13,596 bases of DNA from CSSED10-109M sp964349455 (GTDB lineage Bacteria > Bacillota_I > Bacilli_A > RF39 > UBA660): NCBI GenBank assembly GCA_964349455.1, contig CAYGGG010000022.1:1-13596 (forward strand), written 5' to 3'. A program made the translations under genes and the position numbers. How positions within the stretch are numbered: the stretch's first letter is position 1; every line of letters starts with the position of its first letter. The notes beneath the pieces were generated by a model, which searched no databases, was not told the DNA's origin, and saw only the letters and a program-made list of their open reading frames with translations. Of the stretch, positions 1 to 5,799 are shown one piece after another.

Positions 1-22
1 ATTAAAAATGATTTTAAATTAT

Positions 23-44
23 AAGTCCATTAGGACTTTTTTTT
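23..44 (+). terminator. Hairpin with T-tract, oriented for plus-strand transcription
   Basis: Stem AAGTCC (23-28) / GGACTT (33-38) with the 4-nt loop ATTA, followed on the plus strand by a run of T (37-44). Read from the minus strand the hairpin is followed by AUAAUUUAAA, a poor U-tract, so it fits best as the end of a plus-strand gene lying left of the window. It overlaps the last codons of the divIC-like gene, whose TAA is in the loop. It may act weakly in both directions. Confidence 0.5.
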
Positions 45-437
45 AAATAACTTTGGCACTAATAAAACAAAAACTAATACAATTAATCCAAAAACAAAAG
101 AATACCCTGATGATTCTTTTTCAATTTCGACCAAAGATTCCGGTTCATTAATTCGAATTATTAATTCCCCATCTTTTGAATATTGATAATGTTTTCTTGC
201 ATAACTAGCAATATATTCTGGATCATGTAATTTTAATATTTCATTTTCCAATCTTTTTTCTTCATATTTTAATTCTGATAATTCCTTTTCTAATTGATTA
301 GTTTCCGTTTTTAATGATAAAAACCGAAAAGTTCCTGTTATTACTACAAACAAAAAATAACCAATCATTATAATTGAAAAAAAACCATAAGTTAATAATC
401 GAAATGCCGCTTTTTTACTTATTTTTTTCTTTCGCAC
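30..437 (-). CDS. divIC: DivIC/FtsL-like septum formation initiator with a second C-terminal membrane segment
   Basis: Probable divisome subunit of the DivIC/FtsB-FtsL type, which links early and late cell-division proteins at the septum. The 135-aa product has a lysine-rich cytoplasmic N-terminus, a membrane helix at about 15-36, a heptad-like charged coiled coil at about 41-70, and the family's conserved box DPEYIASYARKHY (72-84) followed by a short beta strand to about 97. The GTG start at 437 has the SD AGGTGG four bases upstream. The odd feature is a second hydrophobic segment (about 112-129) followed by KLFKKKS. Typical DivIC proteins have one membrane span, so this would return the C-terminus to the cytoplasm. 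It lies just after spoVG but has its own extended -10 promoter. The family call is fairly firm; DivIC versus FtsL is less certain. Confidence 0.82.
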   Translation of the reverse strand: MRKKKISKKAAFRLLTYGFFSIIMIGYFLFVVITGTFRFLSLKTETNQLEKELSELKYEEKRLENEILKLHDPEYIASYARKHYQYSKDGELIIRINEPESLVEIEKESSGYSFVFGLIVLVFVLLVPKLFKKKS

Positions 438-453
438 TTTACCACCTAATCAA

Positions 454-462
454 ATTATAGCA
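454..462 (-). promoter_or_regulatory. Extended -10 promoter of the divIC-like gene
   Basis: On the minus strand TGCTATAAT matches the extended -10 TGnTATAAT exactly. It lies about 17 nt before the GTG start and directly after the spoVG terminator. No good -35 hexamer is present at 16-18 bp, as is usual for extended -10 promoters. Confidence 0.55.
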
Positions 463-463
463 T

Positions 464-491
464 AAAAAAAGAAGATTTTACGCTTCTTTTT
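464..491 (-). terminator. Intrinsic terminator of spoVG
   Basis: On the minus strand AAAAAGAAG (491-483) pairs with CTTCTTTTT (474-466) around an 8-nt loop, followed by two more T. The spoVG stop codon (480-478) lies inside the loop, so the ascending arm is coding sequence. Confidence 0.6.
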
Positions 492-744
492 CTTCTGCAT
501 TATAAGCATCCAATACGGCTTTTTCAAAAATTTGTCTTGTTTCTTGATTAGTTGGATGTGCAATATCACGATACTCGCCAGCCGGTGTTTTACGACTTGG
601 CATTGCGATGAAAAGTCCGTTATCACCTTCGATTACTTTTATATCATGAATTGCAAAGCAATCATCAATAAGTACGGTAGCAATTCCCTTCATTCTTGAT
701 TCTTCTCTTTCGAATTTCCGAACCCTAACTGATGTAATTTCCAA
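478..744 (-). CDS. spoVG: SpoVG regulatory nucleic-acid-binding protein
   Basis: The 88-aa product matches SpoVG over its whole length, including the hallmark IHDIKVIEGDNGLFIAMPSR (about 33-52) and KTPAGEYRDIAHP (52-64). It ends in the C-terminal helix that carries sequence-specific contacts. SpoVG proteins bind DNA and RNA and modulate sporulation, division septum placement, capsule or virulence genes depending on species; presence here does not show that the organism sporulates. The start is TTG at 744, with the SD GGGAGA about 8 nt upstream; the N-terminus MEITSVRVRKF aligns with the usual MEVTDVRLRR. It has its own strong promoter and terminator, so it is probably monocistronic. Confidence 0.96.
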   Translation of the reverse strand: MEITSVRVRKFEREESRMKGIATVLIDDCFAIHDIKVIEGDNGLFIAMPSRKTPAGEYRDIAHPTNQETRQIFEKAVLDAYNAEEKEA

Positions 745-777
745 GCTTATCTCTCCCTTCAGTAATAATTTAATTAA

Positions 778-806
778 ATTATAACCTAAAACTTTAAAAT
801 ATGCAA
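778..806 (-). promoter_or_regulatory. Sigma-A-type promoter of spoVG
   Basis: On the minus strand TTGCAT (806-801), 17-bp spacer, TATAAT (783-778). The 5' leader would be about 25-30 nt. It lies in the intergenic region just after the thyX stop. Confidence 0.75.
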
Positions 807-820
807 CTTTTTTTTGGTGA

Positions 821-2038
821 TTATATTTTTCGTTTTATAATTCTCTCTTTTGATAACTTACAAGGCCTGGCACAATCATAATCATCAAATGTACAACGAG
901 GTCCATCGGCATCAATTTTTCTTAATAAAAATTGATCATTTTGTCCCAATGCTTCCCGATATTTAGCAAGTGTTTCGCGAATTTGTTGAAAAATTTCAAG
1001 TTGAACTTCAACACACATTCTTTCCTTTACTTTCAACAAAAAATTCTCCAAAGTCCCTGATTCAATAATTCTAACCATCTCGCCTTGAGGAAAAACATTT
1101 AATTGCTTACTCATGTCATTTAACCATTCATTTTTCAATCCATCATCCCCTGCAATAATTGGTGGAACATAAAAGGATTGATCAAATGATGAATTATTCA
1201 TTCCATAATCTCTTAACGGATGCATTTGATAACTTAAAGTCCGATGTCTTTGCGCCTGTGCTAACTGTGCTAATGAACCACGATAATTAGTAACATAAGT
1301 TGCCCCAAAATGTTCTCTTTTTTGATCATTAGTTAATAATGAAAAATGACGATTCTTCCGATTAGTTTGTAGTCCCGGTTCTAATAAATTTAATTCTGCT
1401 AACTTTTCCTTAAACTCAATCATATAAGGAACTATTTGTTTTTCAAAAACTTCATTACTATCTTTATTTTCTTCAACATAATTATCAATAAAAGCCGCAA
1501 TTCGATTTAGCTGAGCTAATGGTACCGTATATATCATTTCAGTCGGAACAAAAACCGATACTAAATATCTTGCATTTTCATGAGCTAATTTTTCAATTTT
1601 TGAATCATTGTAAACATCGCCATATTCTTTCTTAATTTCTTCTTCAAATATCGTCTGCCACTTATTATATAAATCAGCAGTTAGTGGCGTTACAAACGAA
1701 TCATCTAATCCAATAATTTTAGTATAACGGCCTGATTTTTCACTGGTATTATACTGATGTTCATTATTTAAAAACATCGCTAATATTTTTGGAATTCCTT
1801 TAATAGCCATTCCAATATTGACATGATCATAAATACTGTGATGTTCTAATTTTAAAGTTCCTCGCTTTCTTTTTTCAGTTATTTCTAAATCTTCAGCGAG
1901 CAATGCTTCAAAACCTTCTTCGCTATAACAAATACCCCCAATTCGGGCACTGTGCAGTAAAGCTTTCTCACGGTCAAAGGTGCCGTTTTCTTTCAAAAAG
2001 GGCGTGTGGTCTAATAAACAAACTTCGATATTTTTCAA
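821..2038 (-). CDS. thyX: FAD-dependent thymidylate synthase, tandem ThyX-like domains
   Basis: ThyX makes dTMP from dUMP using methylene-THF, FAD and NADPH. At 405 aa this is well above the roughly 210-260 aa of ordinary ThyX and it reads as two ThyX halves. The first (about 60-190) has HHSIYDHVNIG (66-76), a degraded signature NEHQYNTSEKSGRY (92-105) where RHR is lost but E-x-x-S-x-R-Y survives, and ARYLVSVFVPTEMIYTVPL (156-174), which resembles the ThyX core after the signature. The second (about 240-360) has an intact RHRTLS motif (264-269) and CVEVQLEIFQQIRE (342-355), which matches the AQxEIR end of ThyX. The tail adds three cysteines (C382, C389, C393). The TTG start at 2038 has the SD AGGAGGG five bases upstream, and the gene has its own promoter. 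Which half binds dUMP or FAD is inference. Confidence 0.88.
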   Translation of the reverse strand: MKNIEVCLLDHTPFLKENGTFDREKALLHSARIGGICYSEEGFEALLAEDLEITEKRKRGTLKLEHHSIYDHVNIGMAIKGIPKILAMFLNNEHQYNTSEKSGRYTKIIGLDDSFVTPLTADLYNKWQTIFEEEIKKEYGDVYNDSKIEKLAHENARYLVSVFVPTEMIYTVPLAQLNRIAAFIDNYVEENKDSNEVFEKQIVPYMIEFKEKLAELNLLEPGLQTNRKNRHFSLLTNDQKREHFGATYVTNYRGSLAQLAQAQRHRTLSYQMHPLRDYGMNNSSFDQSFYVPPIIAGDDGLKNEWLNDMSKQLNVFPQGEMVRIIESGTLENFLLKVKERMCVEVQLEIFQQIRETLAKYREALGQNDQFLLRKIDADGPRCTFDDYDCARPCKLSKERIIKRKI

Positions 2039-2061
2039 AATATCCCTCCTAATTCCCTAAT

Positions 2062-2089
2062 ATAATACCACATAATATTATATTTACAA
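2062..2089 (-). promoter_or_regulatory. Promoter of thyX
   Basis: On the minus strand TTGTAA (2089-2084), 16-bp spacer, TATTAT (2067-2062), preceded by TGG so that it reads as an extended -10 (TGnTATTAT). The leader to the TTG start would be about 20 nt. Confidence 0.55.
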
Positions 2090-2099
2090 CCCCTTATTT

Positions 2100-2576
2100 T
2101 TACTTTTTCAATTTCAATATATTATCATTATTTTCATTTAATTCCATTTCATCAATCTTGCGAATTCTTTCCCAAAAATGTTTTGTTTGGCGATAACAAT
2201 ATCTTTCCCAATTCGGCGAATCTTCAAGTAATAATTTTTGTTCCCACATAACCTCAGGAAAGTGATCATCTGGTAGTTGCTTTGTAATAAAAGGAATTGG
2301 TTGCTCTTTTTTTAAATTATAAACAATTTGATGACAAGTAAACTGATTTAATCTTAAAAACCGAACCGTCTCCCAAAAATAAGCTTCATCTTCAAAAGTA
2401 CATTCATTCCACAATTTTACTAGCCATTGATCACGAATGTTTACCTTATCAAGATACTCGATATCTTTTCTTTTTTCTAAATCATTGTCAGTTTTTAATA
2501 AAACCAATAATAAGCAATTATCATTTATAGCTGAATCGACTATCATTTCCAGTAACTTTCTTATATCTTTTTTAAT
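2100..2576 (-). CDS. Unknown protein, paralog of the next upstream gene; probable AUU start
   Basis: I do not recognise this family. The 158-aa product is paralogous to the gene at 2611-3102. Shared core: KLW-x-x-C-x-x-E-D-x-x-x-F-x-x-T, then L-R, N-L and PF, with the same spacing. It is probably soluble; no signal peptide or membrane helix is visible. Start choice: the in-frame GTG at 2585-2583 lies within the SD (AAAGGAGGTG, 2592-2583) and cannot be used with it. The next ATG is 42 nt past the SD. ATT at 2576-2574 lies 8 nt after GGAGG, and starting there puts the first conserved D at residue 14, exactly as in the paralog that starts with ATG. AUU initiation is therefore the best fit, although an assembly error from ATG is possible. 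A hairpin lies directly before the SD. thyX follows but has its own promoter. Confidence 0.7.
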   Translation of the reverse strand: MKKDIRKLLEMIVDSAINDNCLLLVLLKTDNDLEKRKDIEYLDKVNIRDQWLVKLWNECTFEDEAYFWETVRFLRLNQFTCHQIVYNLKKEQPIPFITKQLPDDHFPEVMWEQKLLLEDSPNWERYCYRQTKHFWERIRKIDEMELNENNDNILKLKK

Positions 2577-2582
2577 ACTCTT

Positions 2583-2592
2583 CACCTCCTTT
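2583..2592 (-). promoter_or_regulatory. Shine-Dalgarno that points to an AUU start
   Basis: Perfect AAAGGAGGTG on the minus strand. The only codon at normal spacing in the open frame is ATT (2576-2574); the GTG that opens the frame is part of this site. Confidence 0.65.
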
Positions 2593-2594
2593 CT

Positions 2595-2625
2595 AAAAAA
2601 ATAAGATTTTTTATCTTATTTTTTT
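2595..2625 (-). terminator. Hairpin between the two paralogs
   Basis: Perfect 13-bp stem, AAAAAAATAAGAT (2595-2607) / ATCTTATTTTTTT (2613-2625), 5-nt loop. It is almost all A:T, with a U-run forming the 3' arm on the minus strand. The upstream gene's TAA (2613-2611) is at the loop. The hairpin ends two bases before the next gene's SD, leaving no room for a promoter, so the downstream gene must rely on read-through or on a promoter inside the upstream gene. It could be a partial terminator or a translational control element. Confidence 0.6.
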
Positions 2626-3102
2626 CCCCACTTCATTTTCAAACATCTCCCAAGTAGTCTTGTTTCTTTCTATTTCTACTTCACCATAATAATTAGAAAT
2701 AAATTGAAGACGATGCTTGTTACCATATCTTAACCACTCCATCAGATCTTCTGCTTCAAAATCAAGCCGACCAGTAAAATTTGGATCAAAAAACTTCTTT
2801 TCTGCTTCTTCAGGGACTATCTCTTCATAAAAAAAGGGTACCGCTTCTAGTTTACTTAAATTTTCATACATTTCTCTAATTAAATATGTGCCGCTACGCA
2901 ATAACTTGATTGTCATCGTAAAATTAAATTTATCTTCCTTAGCACATTGGCACCATAATTTACATAATCCTTCTCCCGTTATCCCAGCTCGGCTTAACCA
3001 CATAATGCTATCTTCTTGATCAGATATTTGGTTTAAAATAGCACTTGCTTTTTCATTGCCATCCGCCATCTCAACCATTATTTTAGTTAGTTCTTCGTTC
3101 AT
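2611..3102 (-). CDS. Unknown protein, paralog of the next downstream gene
   Basis: Not recognised. The 163-aa product is soluble-looking and acidic, and shares with its downstream neighbour the pattern G/N-I, KLW-x-x-C, ED-x-x-x-F-x-x-T, L-R, N-L-x-x-x-x-x-x-PF and P-x-x. The C-terminal third (from about 110) diverges. The frame is open to a TTG at 3123, but that would translate the SD itself: AAAGGAGGTG (3117-3108) sits five bases before ATG 3102, so ATG 3102 is the start. Upstream lie a promoter, a 7-codon leader ORF and a hairpin with U-tract, which suggests attenuation. Duplication followed by divergence is clear from the sequence; function is open. Confidence 0.8.
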   Translation of the reverse strand: MNEELTKIMVEMADGNEKASAILNQISDQEDSIMWLSRAGITGEGLCKLWCQCAKEDKFNFTMTIKLLRSGTYLIREMYENLSKLEAVPFFYEEIVPEEAEKKFFDPNFTGRLDFEAEDLMEWLRYGNKHRLQFISNYYGEVEIERNKTTWEMFENEVGKKIR

Positions 3103-3121
3103 TTTTTCACCTCCTTTCCCC

Positions 3122-3155
3122 AAAAAAAAGGAATTAACTTTCGTTATTTCCTTTT
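3122..3155 (-). terminator. Leader terminator / attenuator hairpin
   Basis: On the minus strand AAAAGGAAATAAC (3155-3143) pairs with GTTAATTCCTTTT (3138-3126) around a GAAA tetraloop. There is one mismatch in 13 pairs, and a run of eight U follows (3129-3122). It begins at the stop codon of the leader ORF and is followed at once by GGGG and the SD of the paralog gene at 2611-3102. It is a good intrinsic terminator by form, and its position inside a leader suggests conditional termination. Confidence 0.7.
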
Positions 3156-3177
3156 ATTTAACATTATTTTTCCTCAT
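3154..3177 (-). CDS. Putative 7-aa leader peptide MRKNNVK
   Basis: ATG at 3177-3175, then AGG AAA AAT AAT GTT AAA and TAA (3156-3154). The SD-like GGGGTGAAG (3189-3181) lies at good spacing. It sits between the promoter at 3210-3238 and a terminator hairpin whose ascending arm starts at the leader's stop codon. That arrangement is typical of ribosome-dependent attenuation, in which the position of the ribosome on the leader decides whether the hairpin forms. The codons do not point to one amino acid (two Lys, two Asn, one rare-type Arg AGG), so an antibiotic or translation-stress signal is as likely as an amino acid. It could be chance: eight codons is very short. Confidence 0.5.
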   Translation of the reverse strand: MRKNNVK

Positions 3178-3209
3178 AATCTTCACCCCATTTTTCGGGT
3201 CTACGAAAT

Positions 3210-3238
3210 AGAATATCATATTTTTTTAAAAAAAGCAA
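3210..3238 (-). promoter_or_regulatory. Promoter for the leader ORF and paralog genes
   Basis: On the minus strand TTGCTT (3238-3233), 17-bp spacer, TATTCT (3215-3210), preceded by TGA to give an extended -10. Transcription would start near 3202, leaving about 100 nt of leader before the ATG at 3102. Confidence 0.6.
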
Positions 3239-3256
3239 GTCTTTTAAATCTTTTTT
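3228..3256 (-). terminator. Weak hairpin at the end of the ABC operon
   Basis: On the minus strand AAAAAAG (3256-3250) pairs with CTTTTTT (3235-3229) around a 14-nt loop that contains the permease stop codon (3246-3244). There is only one G:C pair. It overlaps the -35 of the next promoter. It may be a modest terminator or chance in A+T-rich DNA. Confidence 0.3.
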
Positions 3257-3960
3257 AAAAATAAGCGATAAACAATAACATTTAAAACAATTATATACAT
3301 TATTCCAATAATGTAATAAATGTTATAGGACAGAAAAGAAAAATCTTCACCACGAATTACAATACTAATAATTTTAGCGGGCCAGTAACCTGGAAAAATT
3401 GCAAAAAATAATTCCTTATAATCTGTAAAATAAAGCGCAATAATTGGAATTAATAAAACAGTACTAAACCCTTTCATAACCGCGAATCCTTCAATTTTAT
3501 TATTAGCAACTACATTAATAAAAAATGCCGACAAAGGAGTTGAAATACTAGCTAAAAAAGCAATCAAAATAATATCTTTAAAAGGTATTATAACAATATC
3601 TGAAAAATAGATAACAGCCATCACACTTAAAAAAGAAAGAAACAAAGTCATTAAAATGCGAAACGACAAAAACATATTAATACTTAATGGTGATACTCTA
3701 ATTGAATTTAAAATATTATCATCACGATCATCTAGAATCGAAAAACCAAGCAAAGCACCATATAATAAAGGACTCATTAAAGTTAGGCCGACCAAAATAT
3801 AATCAGCAATCATCATTACATCAAAATCATTTGCTTGTGCTAAATGGGGAATAATGAAGCGACCAATCATAATGTAAAAAAGTGGGCTAAAAAGCATAAA
3901 TAACATCATTGGGTCACGTTTAATTTTTTTAAATTCACTTACCAAAAAACTTAAATACAT
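3244..3960 (-). CDS. ABC-2 type exporter permease (second permease)
   Basis: The 238-aa integral membrane protein has about six hydrophobic helices (roughly 17-40, 48-75, 95-120, 125-150, 160-180, 205-235) and no ATPase motifs. The N-terminus SEFKKIKRDPMMLFMLFSPLF is the usual entry of ABC-2 permeases, with a cytoplasmic amphipathic stretch and a conserved RDP before the first helix. ATG 3960 is chosen over the GTG at 3972 because it follows the preceding gene's TAA by one base and keeps the normal N-terminal length. It is the last gene of a tight ATPase-permease-permease operon and likely forms a heterodimer with the neighbouring permease. Substrate unknown. Confidence 0.85.
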   Translation of the reverse strand: MYLSFLVSEFKKIKRDPMMLFMLFSPLFYIMIGRFIIPHLAQANDFDVMMIADYILVGLTLMSPLLYGALLGFSILDDRDDNILNSIRVSPLSINMFLSFRILMTLFLSFLSVMAVIYFSDIVIIPFKDIILIAFLASISTPLSAFFINVVANNKIEGFAVMKGFSTVLLIPIIALYFTDYKELFFAIFPGYWPAKIISIVIRGEDFSFLSYNIYYIIGIMYIIVLNVIVYRLFLKKI

Positions 3961-3961
3961 C

Positions 3962-4678
3962 TTAAACCCCACTTTCCTTCATTAAAAAATAATCAAATTT
4001 TTTGACACCAATATAAAAACTATAACTAGCAAGCAATGTCATATAAACAAAAGAAAACAAAACCACTATTTCAAATTTTTCAATTGACAATAATGTGTAA
4101 GCAGCCTTAGTTGGTAATAAATACATTAAATTACTAATAATACTATTATTAATAAAACCAATTTCTTCAAACAACAAAGGAAGTGCTAAAACAAGAAACA
4201 ATGACATTATTTTTGTTAAAAAACCAGTAAAATCCCTAGCACTCATCGCAAACCAAAAACCAAGAATTGAATGAAAAACCGAAATAACAATCATTGCCAA
4301 AATTAAAACAACTAAATTAACATTAATTTCACGAACCAAACTGGCATATAAAAAAATAACCAATACCGTTGATATATTCATTACCAAGTTTGTCATAATT
4401 TTTGAAACAAAATACGCCGTTTTACTAATTGGTGCAACCATCATTGTCATTAACGTTTTTTCTTCTTTCTCAAACATAATTCCCGCACCAACAAAAATAA
4501 TTGACATAATTGTCACATCAACAAAGACAATTAAAGGAATCCAATTAGTATAATCATAAACTTTAAATAATTCTAAAATAGCAATCCAAAAAATAGGCAT
4601 AAACATGCTTGCCGCAAAAATTTTATACTTTTTTGCTCTAATTAAATCACCCTTAATTAAAAACAAAAAACTATTCAT
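3962..4678 (-). CDS. ABC-2 type exporter permease (first permease)
   Basis: The 238-aa protein has six predicted membrane helices. After helix 2 comes the cytoplasmic motif FEKEEKTLMTMMVAPISKTAYFVSKI, typical of the ABC-2 coupling region (E-x-x-x-T, with a PIS/PVS turn) that contacts the ATPase. It has the same length as its partner but low identity, which suggests a heterodimeric channel. ATG 4678 overlaps the ATPase stop by 8 nt and has GGAG about 9 nt upstream. A TTG at 4687 also opens the frame but is less likely. By general look it resembles the small permeases often labelled fluoroquinolone exporters, but that name would only be a guess. Confidence 0.85.
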   Translation of the reverse strand: MNSFLFLIKGDLIRAKKYKIFAASMFMPIFWIAILELFKVYDYTNWIPLIVFVDVTIMSIIFVGAGIMFEKEEKTLMTMMVAPISKTAYFVSKIMTNLVMNISTVLVIFLYASLVREINVNLVVLILAMIVISVFHSILGFWFAMSARDFTGFLTKIMSLFLVLALPLLFEEIGFINNSIISNLMYLLPTKAAYTLLSIEKFEIVVLFSFVYMTLLASYSFYIGVKKFDYFLMKESGV

Positions 4679-5519
4679 CTGAAACAACTCCAGTTACTTT
4701 AATAAAGATTTCATCTAACGATGTTTCTTTACTATGGATTGTAATAATTTTCTCCCTTAACAAATCTAAAAACTGTTTGTTACTTGATAAACCATCCATT
4801 GAAAATTGTTTTTTGCTTATTTCATCTGAACCATATTCAATTTCAACAAGTCTTTCACCATATGCTAACTTTAATTTCTTTGGAGTATCAATTAAAACAA
4901 TCTTACCATCAGCCATAAAAGCAACTCGATCACATAACTCATCAACATCATTCATCAAATGAGTTGTTAATAAAACCGTCCCGCCTTTACTCTTAAAATC
5001 CTTAATCATATCTTTAATAATTCTGGCATTTTTTGGATCAAGTCCATTGGTTGGTTCATCTAAAAAAAGCATCTTTGGATTATTTAATAAAGCTCTTACA
5101 AAATTAAGCCGTACTTTCATCCCTTTTGAATATTGACTGACTAATTTGTTTTTGTCATTTTCTAAACCAACTTTTTTAAATAACTCTTCAATATCTGCCT
5201 TACTTTGATAAAGATTACTAAAAAACGCTATATTTTCATAAGCCGTCAGCTTCGAAAACAAAACCGGCATTTCAAAACCAACTCCTATTTCTTCATAAAA
5301 TGACGGTCCATATTGTTTTAATTCTTGGTCATGATAAAAAATTTCGCCTTGATAATCTTTCAAAATTTTGATTAATAATTTTTGTGTCGTACTTTTTCCA
5401 ACACCACTTGGTCCAAGCAAACCAAAAACTTCTCCTTCTTTTACCTCAAAAGAAATTTTTTTAATTGTATCTTTTTTTTCCTTAGGATACCTAAAAACTA
5501 AATTATTTACTTTAAACAT
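4671..5519 (-). CDS. ABC-2 exporter ATP-binding protein
   Basis: The 282-aa nucleotide-binding subunit powers export through the two downstream permeases. Walker A is GPSGVGKST (36-44), the signature is the variant YSKGM (130-134) usual in ABC-2 ATPases, Walker B is MLFLDEP (150-156), the D-loop is NGLDP (158-162), and the switch histidine is H187 in TTH. The Q-loop region reads GVGFEMPVLFSKLT, with Glu where Gln is common. The C-terminal 70 residues end in SLDEIFIKVTG, the usual ABC-2 accessory tail. ATG 5519 is preceded by GTGGTGAT. Possible exports are a drug, peptide or lipid; nothing in the window decides. The stop is TAG and the 3' end overlaps the first permease. Confidence 0.93.
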   Translation of the reverse strand: MFKVNNLVFRYPKEKKDTIKKISFEVKEGEVFGLLGPSGVGKSTTQKLLIKILKDYQGEIFYHDQELKQYGPSFYEEIGVGFEMPVLFSKLTAYENIAFFSNLYQSKADIEELFKKVGLENDKNKLVSQYSKGMKVRLNFVRALLNNPKMLFLDEPTNGLDPKNARIIKDMIKDFKSKGGTVLLTTHLMNDVDELCDRVAFMADGKIVLIDTPKKLKLAYGERLVEIEYGSDEISKKQFSMDGLSSNKQFLDLLREKIITIHSKETSLDEIFIKVTGVVSDE

Positions 5520-5534
5520 ATTATCACCACTTAT

Positions 5535-5543
5535 ATTTTACCA
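5535..5543 (-). promoter_or_regulatory. Extended -10 promoter of the ABC operon
   Basis: On the minus strand TGGTAAAAT matches TGn-TAnAAT, with no convincing -35. The element ends 15 nt before the ATG, so the transcript would start within GTGGTGATAATATG and carry a leader of only about 9 nt. The spacing and leader match the promoter at 12320-12325. Confidence 0.4.
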
Positions 5544-5544
5544 C

Positions 5545-5572
5545 AAAAAACAGAAATATTAACTTATTTCTG
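5545..5572 (-). terminator. Intrinsic terminator of the three-gene small-protein operon
   Basis: On the minus strand CAGAAATA (5572-5565) pairs perfectly with TATTTCTG (5558-5551) around a 6-nt loop, followed by six T (5550-5545). The TAA of the last gene (5561-5559) is in the loop. Confidence 0.75.
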
Positions 5573-5798
5573 CCTTAATTAAATCAAAAAATTTAAAAGT
5601 CAAATTAGCATATTCAATTGGATCATCAACAATATCAAGTATAATTTGATTATTAATTATTCGCTCAACACAAATTTTTATATCTTTTAAATCATCAACA
5701 TTAATCAAATATAAATATTTGCCACTTTCTAGCATAACACTTTCAATTACAAAATAACGATTATTATTACTTAAACTAACAACTATATTTTTTTCCAT
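5559..5798 (-). CDS. Small unknown protein, beta-rich
   Basis: The 79-aa acidic protein has no signal peptide and no membrane helix. The pattern is a run of short hydrophobic strands (NIVVSL, RYFVIESVML, KYLYLINV, IKICVERI, QIILDIVD) with a final helix ANLTFKFFDLIKAE. This resembles the general layout of small DUF1292/YrzB-type Bacillota proteins, but I see no defining motif and do not assign it. The ATG lies one base after the preceding stop and has only a weak SD, so translation is probably coupled to the upstream gene. Last gene of a three-gene operon with a good terminator. Confidence 0.65.
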   Translation of the reverse strand: MEKNIVVSLSNNNRYFVIESVMLESGKYLYLINVDDLKDIKICVERIINNQIILDIVDDPIEYANLTFKFFDLIKAEIS

Positions 5799-5799
5799 C

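Noticed and set aside
3103..3123. TTG start at 3123 for the first paralog (adds MGKGGEK)
   Set aside because: Those codons are the SD itself (GGGAAAGGAGGTG); ATG 3102 has ideal spacing.
3244..5519. Naming the ABC system as a fluoroquinolone or bacitracin exporter
   Set aside because: No substrate-specific motif, and no two-component system or resistance gene beside it.
4777..5562. Plus-strand open frames at 4777-4962 and 5368-5562
   Set aside because: Both lie antisense to the ABC ATPase, whose Walker and signature motifs are complete.
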